Shown piece by piece: positions 24,891 to 33,052 of a stretch of 39,384 bases of DNA (the stretch's first letter is position 1; each line of letters opens with the position of its first letter). The notes below the pieces were generated by a model. It worked only from the letters and a program-made list of their open reading frames with translations. It was not told the origin of the DNA and made no database searches. Made by a program: the position numbers and the translations under genes. The stretch comes from Bacteroidota bacterium (GTDB taxonomy: Bacteria; Bacteroidota; Bacteroidia; B-17B0; Aurantibacillaceae), in the NCBI GenBank assembly GCA_025363015.1, contig JANYEQ010000017.1:1-39384 (forward strand), in the 5' to 3' direction.

Positions 24891-25646
24891 TTATCTAATT
24901 TTAGAAAATTGGTATAAAATTAAAACACTACTAATAAGGGTAATAATGGGGGTAATTTCTTTATTAAAGGTTGCAAAAGGTTTGTAGCGTGGTTCTACAT
25001 AAATGATGTCGTTGGCTTGTACTTTTGTTTTTGCATCGGCTAAGCCTTCAATTCGCGATAAATCCATTAAATACACTAATGGTTTTTTAGTGGCATCGGC
25101 ATTATTGCGTATTAATTTAACTTTGTAAGCTTTTCCATCTTCGGGTATACCGCCCGCAGAGGCTATAGCTTCCATAACGGTAGTATAATTATTTGCTAAG
25201 GTTAGCACCCTTGCTGCGCCACTATTACCTGGAAAAACAATTACACGTTTATTAGAAACTTTTAAAGTAACAAATGGGTTTACGTAAAGTACAGAGTATT
25301 TTTCCTCAAACAAATCTTCGGCTTCTCTGATGGTTAATCCTTCTACATGTAGCCGGCCTATTAAAGGCATTTTAACGCTTCCATCGCTCTCCACTATTAC
25401 ATCTATATCATTTCTAAAAATAGAGGTAGAAGAGGATGCTAAGTCAATTAGTTTAAAACCATCGTTGGTAAATACTTTAAATATAATGGCGTCATTGGCT
25501 GATATTTTATAATCTAATCGGGCTAAAGAATCTAATAGTTTATCGTAATTATAATTTTTTGGTGTTTTAAGCATTAAGTTAGACTTAAATATTTTGCACG
25601 ACGAAAAAGCAATAAGTGTAATAAGGATTAAAAGAATTTTTTTCAT
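24891..25646 (-). CDS. Wza-type polysaccharide export lipoprotein
   Basis: A 251-residue outer-membrane lipoprotein with the lipobox A-F-S-S-C (Cys17). The Poly_export domain spans about 48-135 (D-Y-K-I-S-A-N-D at its start, D-V-I-V-E-S-D-G-S-V-K-M-P-L-I-G-R, G-L-T-I-R-E-A-E-D-L), followed by an SLBB-like domain to about 220 (V-M-E-A-I-A-S-A-G-G-I and Q-A-N-D-I-I-Y-V-E-P). The C-terminal helix 228-248 may cross the membrane, as in Wza. It is first in the operon, and with the Wzc-type kinase forms the trans-envelope export path. An exact TAnnTTTG promoter box lies about 60 bases upstream. Confidence 0.93.
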   Translation of the reverse strand: MKKILLILITLIAFSSCKIFKSNLMLKTPKNYNYDKLLDSLARLDYKISANDAIIFKVFTNDGFKLIDLASSSTSIFRNDIDVIVESDGSVKMPLIGRLHVEGLTIREAEDLFEEKYSVLYVNPFVTLKVSNKRVIVFPGNSGAARVLTLANNYTTVMEAIASAGGIPEDGKAYKVKLIRNNADATKKPLVYLMDLSRIEGLADAKTKVQANDIIYVEPRYKPFATFNKEITPIITLISSVLILYQFSKIR

Positions 25647-25707
25647 ATGTAAATTTTAGTAGCGGTTTCGGTTTAAGAAACAGAGCTATTTTATAAACGT
25701 TTAATTA

Positions 25708-25715
25708 CAAATATA
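25708..25715 (-). promoter_or_regulatory. candidate -7 box for the polysaccharide operon
   Basis: On the minus strand TATATTTG matches TAnnTTTG exactly, about 60 bases before the wza-like ATG. Only ATG, not TTG, is found 20 bases upstream, so the -33 element is weak. The expected leader of about 50 bases is the longest among the operons here. Confidence 0.4.
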
Positions 25716-25742
25716 ATATTTTTTTAGGTTTTAAACATGCTT

Positions 25743-27749
25743 TTAAGATGCTGGATACTCAATTCGGGCATGATAAATAGTCATTAATCGTTTTTTAAAT
25801 ATTTTTTTAATGGTAGTAATGTCCTTAAAGGTAATATCTGAGTTCATTAACTGATTTTGTGCTATTTTGTAATTAATAATTGTATCTACTAAATCGTTAA
25901 TAGCTAATACATCGTGTGTTTTTAAACTTCGCGATGCGGCTTCAACACCATCGGCCATCATTAGTACAGCGGTTTCTTTACTAAAAGGTATGGGGCCTTT
26001 GTATTTAAAGTCAGCATCATTACCCACAGTATCTTTAGTGGTTTTATTGTATAAATTTAAAAAATAACCTACCGAGGTGGTGCCATGGTGGGTACGAATA
26101 AAATCAATTATTTGTTCGGGGAGTTTATTTTTTTTTGCTAATTCAATACCTTTTATAACGTGACTAATAATAATTTTGGCACTTTCTAACGGTTGCATTT
26201 CTTGATGAGGACTGTAACTATTGCCTTGGTTTTCGGTAAAAAATTTTGGGTTGTAAAGTTTACCAATATCGTGGTACATAGCCCCTGTTCGCACCAAAAG
26301 TGTATTGCCACCAATGTAATAAATGGCTTCTTCGGCCAAATTAGCTACTTGAAGGCTGTGTTGAAAAGTGCCGGGCACTTCTTGCGATAATTGTCGGAGT
26401 AGGGGTTGGTTTAAATCACACAGCTCTAATAATTTAAAATCGGATATAAAACCAAATAGTTTTTCAGAAATAAAAATTAATGGATAGGCCAATAATACCA
26501 ATAATGCACTTATTATAAAAGGTACGTATGCCGATATTTTTTTTACCAGTAAGGGTGTACCAAAGGCATATTGATAGCACACAAAAACCAAAACATAAAA
26601 TATTAAAACTATTGTAGCAGCATTTACAATTTGCTGGCGTTTACGCATTTCGGCAACGGCAAACAGTGTGCCAATACCCGCTATGAGTTGTAATAAAATA
26701 AATTCTAATTTATCCACCATAAAAAAACTACACAATAACAAGGCCATTAAATGTGTAAATAAAGCCGTTCTGCTATCAAAAAATACGCGTACAATAATGG
26801 GCACTAACGCATAGGGCAAGGCAAAAATTAATAAACCATATTTTTTAAAAATAAAGGTATTAAGGCAGCTAATTACTATAATTAAGTATAAAAATAAAAC
26901 GTGTTTATTCTGCCCAAAAATTTGTTTTCTAAAAAAGGCTAAATACACTAAGAGTACTAATAAAATAATGCCCACCAAAATTAATTTAGCAAGCGTTGTT
27001 TTAAAATTAGATGAACTATTTTTATTTTGATTATAAAAGTAATTGTTTATTAAAAAACGTTTATTATTTGTAAGCTGTTCGCCCTGCTTAACAAGTACTT
27101 GGCCCTTTTTATAATTATTTTTATAAATAGAAATTTGCTCTAGTTTTAAATTTTTATAGGCTTGGGTTTTTTGTGAATTTTGATATAGCGTGATGGCTAA
27201 AAAATTTAAATAATTGGGCAAAGTGCTTGTAATTGTGTTTTTAGTTTTTAGTTGGTTTTCTAAAAACTGAGCGGCTGTTTTAATGGTAAAAAAATTATAA
27301 TATACGATGGGTTGTGCATAATTGCCCTGTTGTAGTAAACAGGTTTTAGCTGGTTTTAAATCCTCATCTATACTCTCTATAACGCCAACGCTATAAATGC
27401 TATCAAACAAAGGTTTAAGAATGGAATAATAGTTTTTATTTTTTTGTTTAAGGTTTTCTAAAGCTATTAATTTTAAGTTTTTTTCGGTGTTATTTTCTTC
27501 AAAAATTAGGGGAGCATCGGTTTCTATGAGTTGTTTTTCGGTTTCAATTTCGGGGTTAGATTTTGATGTAAAAACATCGTCTTCTAATACTAAGTTATTA
27601 TAACTCCAAATGGCATCAAACTCGCCTACCTTTTGCCCTACAACGTTTTGTTTGGGTAATAAATACGTAATAAAAATAGCACTAAGTAAAACAATACAAA
27701 GCTTTAAAATTAAATTGTGTTTGGCGCGTATATAGGCTAAAATATTCAA
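25743..27749 (-). CDS. 7TM-HD family phosphohydrolase, PgpH-like
   Basis: A 668-residue inner-membrane protein. Order: an N-terminal helix (about 15-32), an extracytoplasmic 7TMR-HDED-type region (to about 255), seven membrane helices (about 260-440), and a cytosolic HD domain (about 455-650). The HD motif is M-Y-H-D-I-G-K, with F-Q-H-S-L-Q-V-A-N-L before it and R-T-H-H-G-T after it. In Listeria, PgpH of this family hydrolyses cyclic di-AMP; that activity is likely but not proven here. It stands alone between the polysaccharide operon and the SRPBCC gene. Confidence 0.92.
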   Translation of the reverse strand: MNILAYIRAKHNLILKLCIVLLSAIFITYLLPKQNVVGQKVGEFDAIWSYNNLVLEDDVFTSKSNPEIETEKQLIETDAPLIFEENNTEKNLKLIALENLKQKNKNYYSILKPLFDSIYSVGVIESIDEDLKPAKTCLLQQGNYAQPIVYYNFFTIKTAAQFLENQLKTKNTITSTLPNYLNFLAITLYQNSQKTQAYKNLKLEQISIYKNNYKKGQVLVKQGEQLTNNKRFLINNYFYNQNKNSSSNFKTTLAKLILVGIILLVLLVYLAFFRKQIFGQNKHVLFLYLIIVISCLNTFIFKKYGLLIFALPYALVPIIVRVFFDSRTALFTHLMALLLCSFFMVDKLEFILLQLIAGIGTLFAVAEMRKRQQIVNAATIVLIFYVLVFVCYQYAFGTPLLVKKISAYVPFIISALLVLLAYPLIFISEKLFGFISDFKLLELCDLNQPLLRQLSQEVPGTFQHSLQVANLAEEAIYYIGGNTLLVRTGAMYHDIGKLYNPKFFTENQGNSYSPHQEMQPLESAKIIISHVIKGIELAKKNKLPEQIIDFIRTHHGTTSVGYFLNLYNKTTKDTVGNDADFKYKGPIPFSKETAVLMMADGVEAASRSLKTHDVLAINDLVDTIINYKIAQNQLMNSDITFKDITTIKKIFKKRLMTIYHARIEYPAS

Positions 27750-27845
27750 AAAAGTATTACAAAGTAACGCTTAATTAAATGCAATAGGCTTGGTAATAAT
27801 TTGGGTTTTAAACAATTGGGTTTTAATACCGCTATGTAAAAGGTA

Positions 27846-28298
27846 CTATTGCCCTTCTACTAAATTTTTAATTTTAATTAAAATGGGGTTCCAGCCCTCG
27901 CCATTATTATAAGCTTCGTTATATCTTCTATCACCTTCTGCTACTTTTGAGTAATTGCCTTGCGTAACGGTTAATAGTGTTTTATCATTATCGTTTACCA
28001 ATTGGTAGGTAACGGTTAAATAATTTTCGGGTATATCGGCAATAGCCGAATTTGGATCAATTACAGTGTATGCTAAATAGGTGTTGGGTTCAATGGCCAC
28101 AATGTTTCCTTTTACGGCTACAAAATCTTTGCCTTGCTGTTGCATTTGCCAAAGCAAGGGGCTGCCTACTTGCCAATTGCTTACTGTTTCGCAACCAAAC
28201 ATGTATATTTTTGTGTGTTGTGGGTTTACTAAAGCATCCCAAACTTTTGCGGCTGGGGCATTAATGGCAATTGTATTTTTTATAATTAATTCGCTCAT
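27846..28298 (-). CDS. SRPBCC (START-like, AHSA1-type) domain protein
   Basis: A 150-residue cytosolic protein with one SRPBCC fold: I-N-A-P-A-A-K-V-W-D-A-L-V-N-P-Q-H-T at the start, W-Q-V-G-S-P-L-L-W mid-domain, and a final amphipathic helix after G-W-N-P-I-L. AHSA1-type proteins hold a hydrophobic pocket; substrates vary widely and none can be named. It follows the cysteine desulfurase gene by 6 bases on the same strand, so the two are co-transcribed. Confidence 0.88.
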   Translation of the reverse strand: MSELIIKNTIAINAPAAKVWDALVNPQHTKIYMFGCETVSNWQVGSPLLWQMQQQGKDFVAVKGNIVAIEPNTYLAYTVIDPNSAIADIPENYLTVTYQLVNDNDKTLLTVTQGNYSKVAEGDRRYNEAYNNGEGWNPILIKIKNLVEGQ

Positions 28299-28304
28299 AT
28301 TTAG

Positions 28305-29441
28305 TTATTTTTTAGTATCAAAAAGTTCCACTAGTTTATTTACCACAAAATCAATTTCGGCTTTTGTGTTATACTTACTAAAGCTAAACCGTACCGATGG
28401 TTTTTCCATATCAATACCTAAACCGCGTAAAACGTGACTGCCTTGGTTACTACCACTACTGCAAGCGCTTCCACCACTAGCAGCAATGCCTGCAATATCT
28501 AAATTAAATAGTAGCATTTCGGCATCGGGGTGATGCGGAAATCTACAATTTAAAACCGTGTAAAGCGATTTTTCAAAACTGGTTTCACCATTAAATTCTA
28601 TACCACTTATTTTTTGTTCTAATTGGGTTTTCATATACTCTTTTAAGCCTGAAATGTGCTTTTGGTGGGTGTCCATCTCATCATAACATATTTGTAAAGC
28701 TTTTGCTAAGCCTACAATACCATACACATTTTCGGTACCACCACGCATATTACGCTCTTGAGCGCCACCGTGTATAAAAGGTGTAATTTTATGTTGATGA
28801 TTAATGTATAAAAAACCCACACCTTTTGGCCCATGAAATTTATGTGCGGCACAGGTTATAAAGTGTACGTTTAGTTGTTGTAAATCCATAGGGTAATGCC
28901 CCATAGTTTGAACAGTATCGCTATGAAACAGGGCGTTATAGGTTTTACATAAATTGCCAATTTGTTGAATTGGTAGTAGGGTTCCAATTTCGTTATTGGC
29001 ATGCATTAAACTTACTAACGAGCGAGAATTGTTTTTTAAAAGTTCTTCCAAATGCACTAAATCAACATTGCCATTACTATCTATATTTACCCAACTTGCT
29101 TTTATTTTACCTTCTTTTTCTAAAACATTTATAGTATGTTCTACCGCATGATGCTCAATTTTACTCGAAATTATGTGTGTAATACCAAAGGTGCTAACCG
29201 ATTGGCAAATGGCCATATTATCGGCTTCGGTACCGCCAGATGTAAAAAACACTTCGGCAGGGCTTACGTTTAGTAATTTAGATACTGTTTTACGAGCATT
29301 TTCAATATTAGCACGCGATTTACGCCCAAAGGCATGAATAGAAGAAGGGTTGCCAAAATCTTCTAACATTACGGGCATCATGGCTTTAAGCACTTCTTCG
29401 TCTAATTTGGTAGTAGCAGCGTTATCTAAATAAATTTTCAT
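28305..29441 (-). CDS. cysteine desulfurase, NifS/IscS family
   Basis: A cytosolic PLP enzyme that takes sulfur from cysteine for Fe-S clusters and thio-tRNA. The 378 residues are complete: D-N-A-A-T-T-K near the N-terminus, PLP-binding K201 in A-A-H-K-F-H-G-P-K-G, and catalytic C327 in S-A-C-S-S-G-S on the mobile loop. Group I (IscS/NifS) is indicated by the loop length. No iscU or other cluster gene adjoins it. It is possibly the sulfur source for the thio-tRNA on which SelU acts, but this is inference. Confidence 0.94.
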   Translation of the reverse strand: MKIYLDNAATTKLDEEVLKAMMPVMLEDFGNPSSIHAFGRKSRANIENARKTVSKLLNVSPAEVFFTSGGTEADNMAICQSVSTFGITHIISSKIEHHAVEHTINVLEKEGKIKASWVNIDSNGNVDLVHLEELLKNNSRSLVSLMHANNEIGTLLPIQQIGNLCKTYNALFHSDTVQTMGHYPMDLQQLNVHFITCAAHKFHGPKGVGFLYINHQHKITPFIHGGAQERNMRGGTENVYGIVGLAKALQICYDEMDTHQKHISGLKEYMKTQLEQKISGIEFNGETSFEKSLYTVLNCRFPHHPDAEMLLFNLDIAGIAASGGSACSSGSNQGSHVLRGLGIDMEKPSVRFSFSKYNTKAEIDFVVNKLVELFDTKK

Positions 29442-29487
29442 TTTTAAAATTTAATAATAGGTAAATAAGGGTGTAAATTTAAGTAAA

Positions 29488-29868
29488 TTACGGTCTAAAA
29501 CTATTAAGCCAGTTTATGGCTTGTTGTTTATCGTCAAAAAACTTGGTGGGGGTATGCGGACGGCTAAATTTTATATATACGTTGCCTAAAATTTTATGAA
29601 TAGTTAATTTACTGTATAAGGCTAAGGCGTGCGCTTGACTAAAATACTGTTTAGAAGCGCCTGCTTGCCTGGCATCTAAGCTTAGTTCAAAATCGCTTTC
29701 GGCCTCCATTAAAACATAAAATTTAGTATTTGGTAAATAATTGGCTGATAGTTGTTGCGATTGCCATACATCTTTAGCCTTTAGCACACAATTTTTTTTT
29801 ACGGTAAATTCAATAAACGCGTTTGGGTGCACGGTCATATAAAAAACATCGGTTTCAAATTTTTGCAT
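29488..29868 (-). CDS. small STAS/SpoIIAA-like protein
   Basis: A 126-residue cytosolic protein similar to a Bacteroidota family with a SpoIIAA/STAS-like fold. Features are the central A-L-A-L-Y-S-K-L-T-I-H-K-I-L-G-N segment, then Y-I-K-F-S-R-P-H-T-P-T-K-F-F and the terminal A-I-N-W-L-N-S-F. Function is unknown; family members are often single genes. It precedes the cysteine desulfurase by 46 bases on the same strand. The 205 bases to its right hold no convincing gene. Confidence 0.75.
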   Translation of the reverse strand: MQKFETDVFYMTVHPNAFIEFTVKKNCVLKAKDVWQSQQLSANYLPNTKFYVLMEAESDFELSLDARQAGASKQYFSQAHALALYSKLTIHKILGNVYIKFSRPHTPTKFFDDKQQAINWLNSFRP

Positions 29869-30073
29869 CGCTTAAAAGTAATTTTTTTTGTGTCAATTAG
29901 CAAAAGTATTTTTAAGGGCTTTAAGCATTTTATAGTACTAAGTTTCACTCATCAGTATTTTGACCTAATAGTTGATTTCTGGAATAATTACCTTAAAAAA
30001 TAAAAGTTATGATTGCAACTCATATCATACAAGACATTTCCTTCGAGAAGGATACAATGACATTAAAAATTTA

Positions 30074-30832
30074 TTAAACAGCAGATAAACGTTTAATAGC
30101 CCGTCGGTATTTTGGTCGTTTAAAGCCATAAAAACGAATGTCTCTTATAATTTGTCGAATATCAAAGGCCAAACCAACAGAGTAATATAGGCCATTAAAG
30201 TTTAAAGTCGGGTTTTTTTCGGCTACCAATCGGTATCCTATCATGGCCGATATGCCAATTTGCTTTAATGGTTTGTAAACAAAATTTAAACCAAAGCCAA
30301 GGGGTATTAAGCCACCTTTTTTATCTTGTAATATTCTACCATCTTTTTGCGATACAGTTTTTACATCAAAGCCTCCCAAGCCCAGTTCAAGCGGTATATC
30401 TAGTTCAAAATGTTTTTTATCAATAAGGGCATATTGGTAAAATAGGGTAATGTAATTTAATTGTAAGGTAGTTAAGGCATCTTCGTTGCCTAATTTAGTT
30501 TTTACATTTTTAGAAGTATTGCCATTTACACCATAAAAGCCAACACCTGTAGTGTGGCGCTCGTTTATAACTACACCAAATTGTATGCCCCTAACGTTTA
30601 CGGGTACATCTTTTATAAAGGAGTTACGGTTATCTAAACCTAAAAACGGACGTAACTTTTGAAAACGGTAAATATGAGCCGAATCTTTTTTAAATTTTTG
30701 AGTAATAGAATCAAACTTTAATTGCTTACGTTGCTTTAATGCCCTATCGCTTTGCGAAAATGCAGAATCGGTTTGCGAACTACAGAAAAAGGCGAGTATT
30801 ATAAAAAATAAACTAAGTATTTTTTTAATCAT
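30074..30832 (-). CDS. outer-membrane beta-barrel protein, unknown function
   Basis: A 252-residue exported protein with signal peptide MIKKILSLFFIILAFFCSSQ. The linker to about residue 70 is charged (R-A-L-K-Q-R-K-Q). The remainder shows alternating hydrophobic strands separated by glycine-rich turns (G-V-V-I-N-E-R-H-T-T-G-V-G-F-Y-G; L-G-L-G-G-F-D-V; P-L-G-F-G-L-N-F-V), the usual look of a small Bacteroidota porin-like barrel. The tail is basic. No enzymatic motif. It lies 70 bases after the TPR protein gene on the same strand and may be co-transcribed with it. Confidence 0.75.
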   Translation of the reverse strand: MIKKILSLFFIILAFFCSSQTDSAFSQSDRALKQRKQLKFDSITQKFKKDSAHIYRFQKLRPFLGLDNRNSFIKDVPVNVRGIQFGVVINERHTTGVGFYGVNGNTSKNVKTKLGNEDALTTLQLNYITLFYQYALIDKKHFELDIPLELGLGGFDVKTVSQKDGRILQDKKGGLIPLGFGLNFVYKPLKQIGISAMIGYRLVAEKNPTLNFNGLYYSVGLAFDIRQIIRDIRFYGFKRPKYRRAIKRLSAV

Positions 30833-30902
30833 TTTAAGTATTTTTTTTAATCATATTTTTATTTAGATGGAGTAATATTACAAAAGTTTAATAACATTAG
30901 CA

Positions 30903-31973
30903 TTACTTGCAATATTTTTCGCTTAGTTGTAAAGCCATTTCATCGCCCAAGCCATCGGCTTTTTTTAAATCGTCGCAAGCGCCATGTTTATCTTTACTTG
31001 CCATTTTAATAGCGGCGCGGTTTACATAAGCAGCAGCATAATCAAACTTTAATTTTATGGCATAATCTAAATCTTTTAAGGCTTCGGTATTGTTTTTATT
31101 ACCGCCTTTAGCTACCCCACGATAGCAATAGCTTACGGGATTTTTAGCGTTTAGTTTTATGGCCTCATCCAAATCTGCAATAGCGCCACTATTATCGTTT
31201 GTATTAATTTTGGCAGCAGCACGGGCAATAAGGGCATCTTCTTGGTTGGGGTTAGCATCAATATAAACGCTCCAATCGGTTACAGCGCCTTTAAAATCTT
31301 TTACTTCAAATTTACTTTTTGCACGCAATTTATAAGCGTTATAATCTAACTTTTCGGGTTTCATTAATTTAATGGCCTCATTTAATTCTTTAATCGTGTA
31401 GTTATAATCTTTCATTGCAAAACGTATTTCGGCTTTTAAAACTATAACGTCAATATAGTTTTTATTTATATCGGTAGCGCTTTCGCAGGTGGTTAAGGCT
31501 GTTTTATAACTTTTGCCTTTAAACATTAATTGCGCTTGGTAATAATACACCTCGGCATCATCAATTTTTTCTAAAGTAGCAATACTAATGGCAGTATCTA
31601 GGGCACCTTTACTTTCTTTAAACTTATTATTTAAATAAAAATTAATACCTTTTAACTTCAACGTTTCAAAATTTTGAGGGAGTATTAATTCCGATTTCAT
31701 TAAATCTTTTTCGGCATCTTTATACTCTTTTTGTTGAATTTTTATAAAAGCCATTTTATTATAAGCTTGCCAATAATCTTGCTTTTGTTTTATGGCTTTT
31801 TTAAAAAGTGGTAAAGCTTCTTTATATTTGCTAGAATCGGTTAACTTACACGCTTTTGCATATAATTTTTGGTACTCAGGTACACTGTCTTTATTCGCTT
31901 CGTTTTGCCCAAAGCCCTTAGTTGATAGTGTAATTAAACCTATAAATAACCATTTGTAAACCCTGCTTGCCAT
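30903..31973 (-). CDS. exported tetratricopeptide repeat protein
   Basis: 356 residues with a signal peptide (M-A-S-R-V-Y-K-W-L-F-I-G-L-I-T-L-S-T-K-G-F-G) and then about eight TPR units to the C-terminus, for example Y-K-E-A-L-P-L-F-K-K-A-I, D-A-L-I-A-R-A-A-A-K and V-S-Y-C-Y-R-G-V-A-K. The last unit ends with H-G-A-C-D-D-L-K-K-A, a pattern common in Bacteroidota TPR proteins. It is a periplasmic protein-protein interaction scaffold; the partner is unknown. Divergent from the SPFH gene, with overlapping promoter boxes between the two. Confidence 0.85.
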   Translation of the reverse strand: MASRVYKWLFIGLITLSTKGFGQNEANKDSVPEYQKLYAKACKLTDSSKYKEALPLFKKAIKQKQDYWQAYNKMAFIKIQQKEYKDAEKDLMKSELILPQNFETLKLKGINFYLNNKFKESKGALDTAISIATLEKIDDAEVYYYQAQLMFKGKSYKTALTTCESATDINKNYIDVIVLKAEIRFAMKDYNYTIKELNEAIKLMKPEKLDYNAYKLRAKSKFEVKDFKGAVTDWSVYIDANPNQEDALIARAAAKINTNDNSGAIADLDEAIKLNAKNPVSYCYRGVAKGGNKNNTEALKDLDYAIKLKFDYAAAYVNRAAIKMASKDKHGACDDLKKADGLGDEMALQLSEKYCK

Positions 31974-31987
31974 AAAATAATTGATTT

Positions 31988-32034
31988 TTGATTTATTAAT
32001 TTAATTTTTATACCTTTACCTTTATACAAATATA
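31988..32034. promoter_or_regulatory. overlapping divergent promoter candidates
   Basis: Plus strand: TTG (31988-31990), 20 bases, TACCTTTA (32011-32018), one mismatch from TAnnTTTG, serving the SPFH gene at 32048. Minus strand: TATATTTG (32034-32027), an exact match, serving the TPR gene starting at 31973. The two boxes lie within 24 bases, so polymerases would compete. Confidence 0.45.
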
Positions 32035-32047
32035 AAATAAATAAATT

Positions 32048-32992
32048 ATGGGTGGAGTAGGAGTTATTATATTACTTGTTTTAGCAGGTTTAACGGTATT
32101 GTTATCATTTGTAACGGTACAGCAAGGTACGGTTGCTATTACTACTATTTTTGGAAAATTTAGTCGTATTTTAAGGCCAGGTTTAAATTTTAAAGTGCCA
32201 TTTATTGAAAAAGTTTTTAAAAAAATATCGGTGCAAAATCGCAGTGCTGAGCTTGGTTTTCAAGCCGTAACGGTAGATCAAGCTAACGTAAATTTTACCG
32301 CTATGCTTTTATATTCGGTAATTAATAGCGATGATGAAACCATTAAAAATGTAGTATTTAAATTTGTTGACGAAAAAAACTTTATGCAAGCCTTAGTACG
32401 CTCGGTTGAAGGATCTGTTCGTGCGTTTGTGGCCACAAAAAAACAAGCCGAAGTACTAGTTACGCGCAGAGAAATTGTAGAAGCTGTTAAAGAACAACTA
32501 GATGTAACCCTTGAAAATTGGGGTTACCATTTGATAGATTTACAATTAAACGATATTACGTTTGATGAAGAGGTAATGCGCAGTATGGCTAAGGTTGTAG
32601 CTAGTAATAACTTAAAAGCAGCCGCCGAAAACGAAGGTCAAGCTTTATTAATTACTAAAACAAAGGCTGCTGAAGCCGAAGGTAATTTTATAAAAATATC
32701 GGCTCAAGCCGAAAAAGATGCTTCACAACTAAAAGGGCAAGGTATTGCATTGTTTAGACAAGAAGTGGCCAAAGGTATGGCCAGTGCCGCTAAAGAAATG
32801 GAAGATGCTAAATTAGATGCCTCGTTAATTTTATTTAGTATGTGGACAGAAGCCGTTAAAAACTTTGCGCAAGAAGGTAAAGGCAATGTTATATTTTTAG
32901 ATGGAAGCGTTGATGGTATGCAAAAAACTTTAAAAGATATGATGGCAATGAATCAATTAGCCACCAATAATAATAACCCAACTAAAAAGTAA
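32048..32992 (+). CDS. SPFH/band 7 domain membrane protein
   Basis: A 314-residue stomatin/prohibitin-type protein anchored by an N-terminal membrane helix (about 4-22). The SPFH domain (about 25-190) includes G-K-F-S-R-I-L-R-P-G-L-N-F-K-V-P-F and D-L-Q-L-N-D-I-T-F. The following helical region (about 195-260) is rich in Ala, Glu and Lys, the coiled coil that assembles family members into rings or microdomains. Possible role: membrane quality control or microdomain scaffold. No NfeD-type protease partner is adjacent. Confidence 0.9.
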   Translation: MGGVGVIILLVLAGLTVLLSFVTVQQGTVAITTIFGKFSRILRPGLNFKVPFIEKVFKKISVQNRSAELGFQAVTVDQANVNFTAMLLYSVINSDDETIKNVVFKFVDEKNFMQALVRSVEGSVRAFVATKKQAEVLVTRREIVEAVKEQLDVTLENWGYHLIDLQLNDITFDEEVMRSMAKVVASNNLKAAAENEGQALLITKTKAAEAEGNFIKISAQAEKDASQLKGQGIALFRQEVAKGMASAAKEMEDAKLDASLILFSMWTEAVKNFAQEGKGNVIFLDGSVDGMQKTLKDMMAMNQLATNNNNPTKK

Positions 32993-33052
32993 TTTTAAAC
33001 GTATATATTATAAACAATAAATAACAACTAAACACACAAACACACAACTAAT

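Noticed and set aside
30009-30077. 22-codon plus-strand ORF starting at ATG 30009
   Set aside because: Too short to support, overlaps the stop of the minus-strand barrel gene, and has no recognisable motif.
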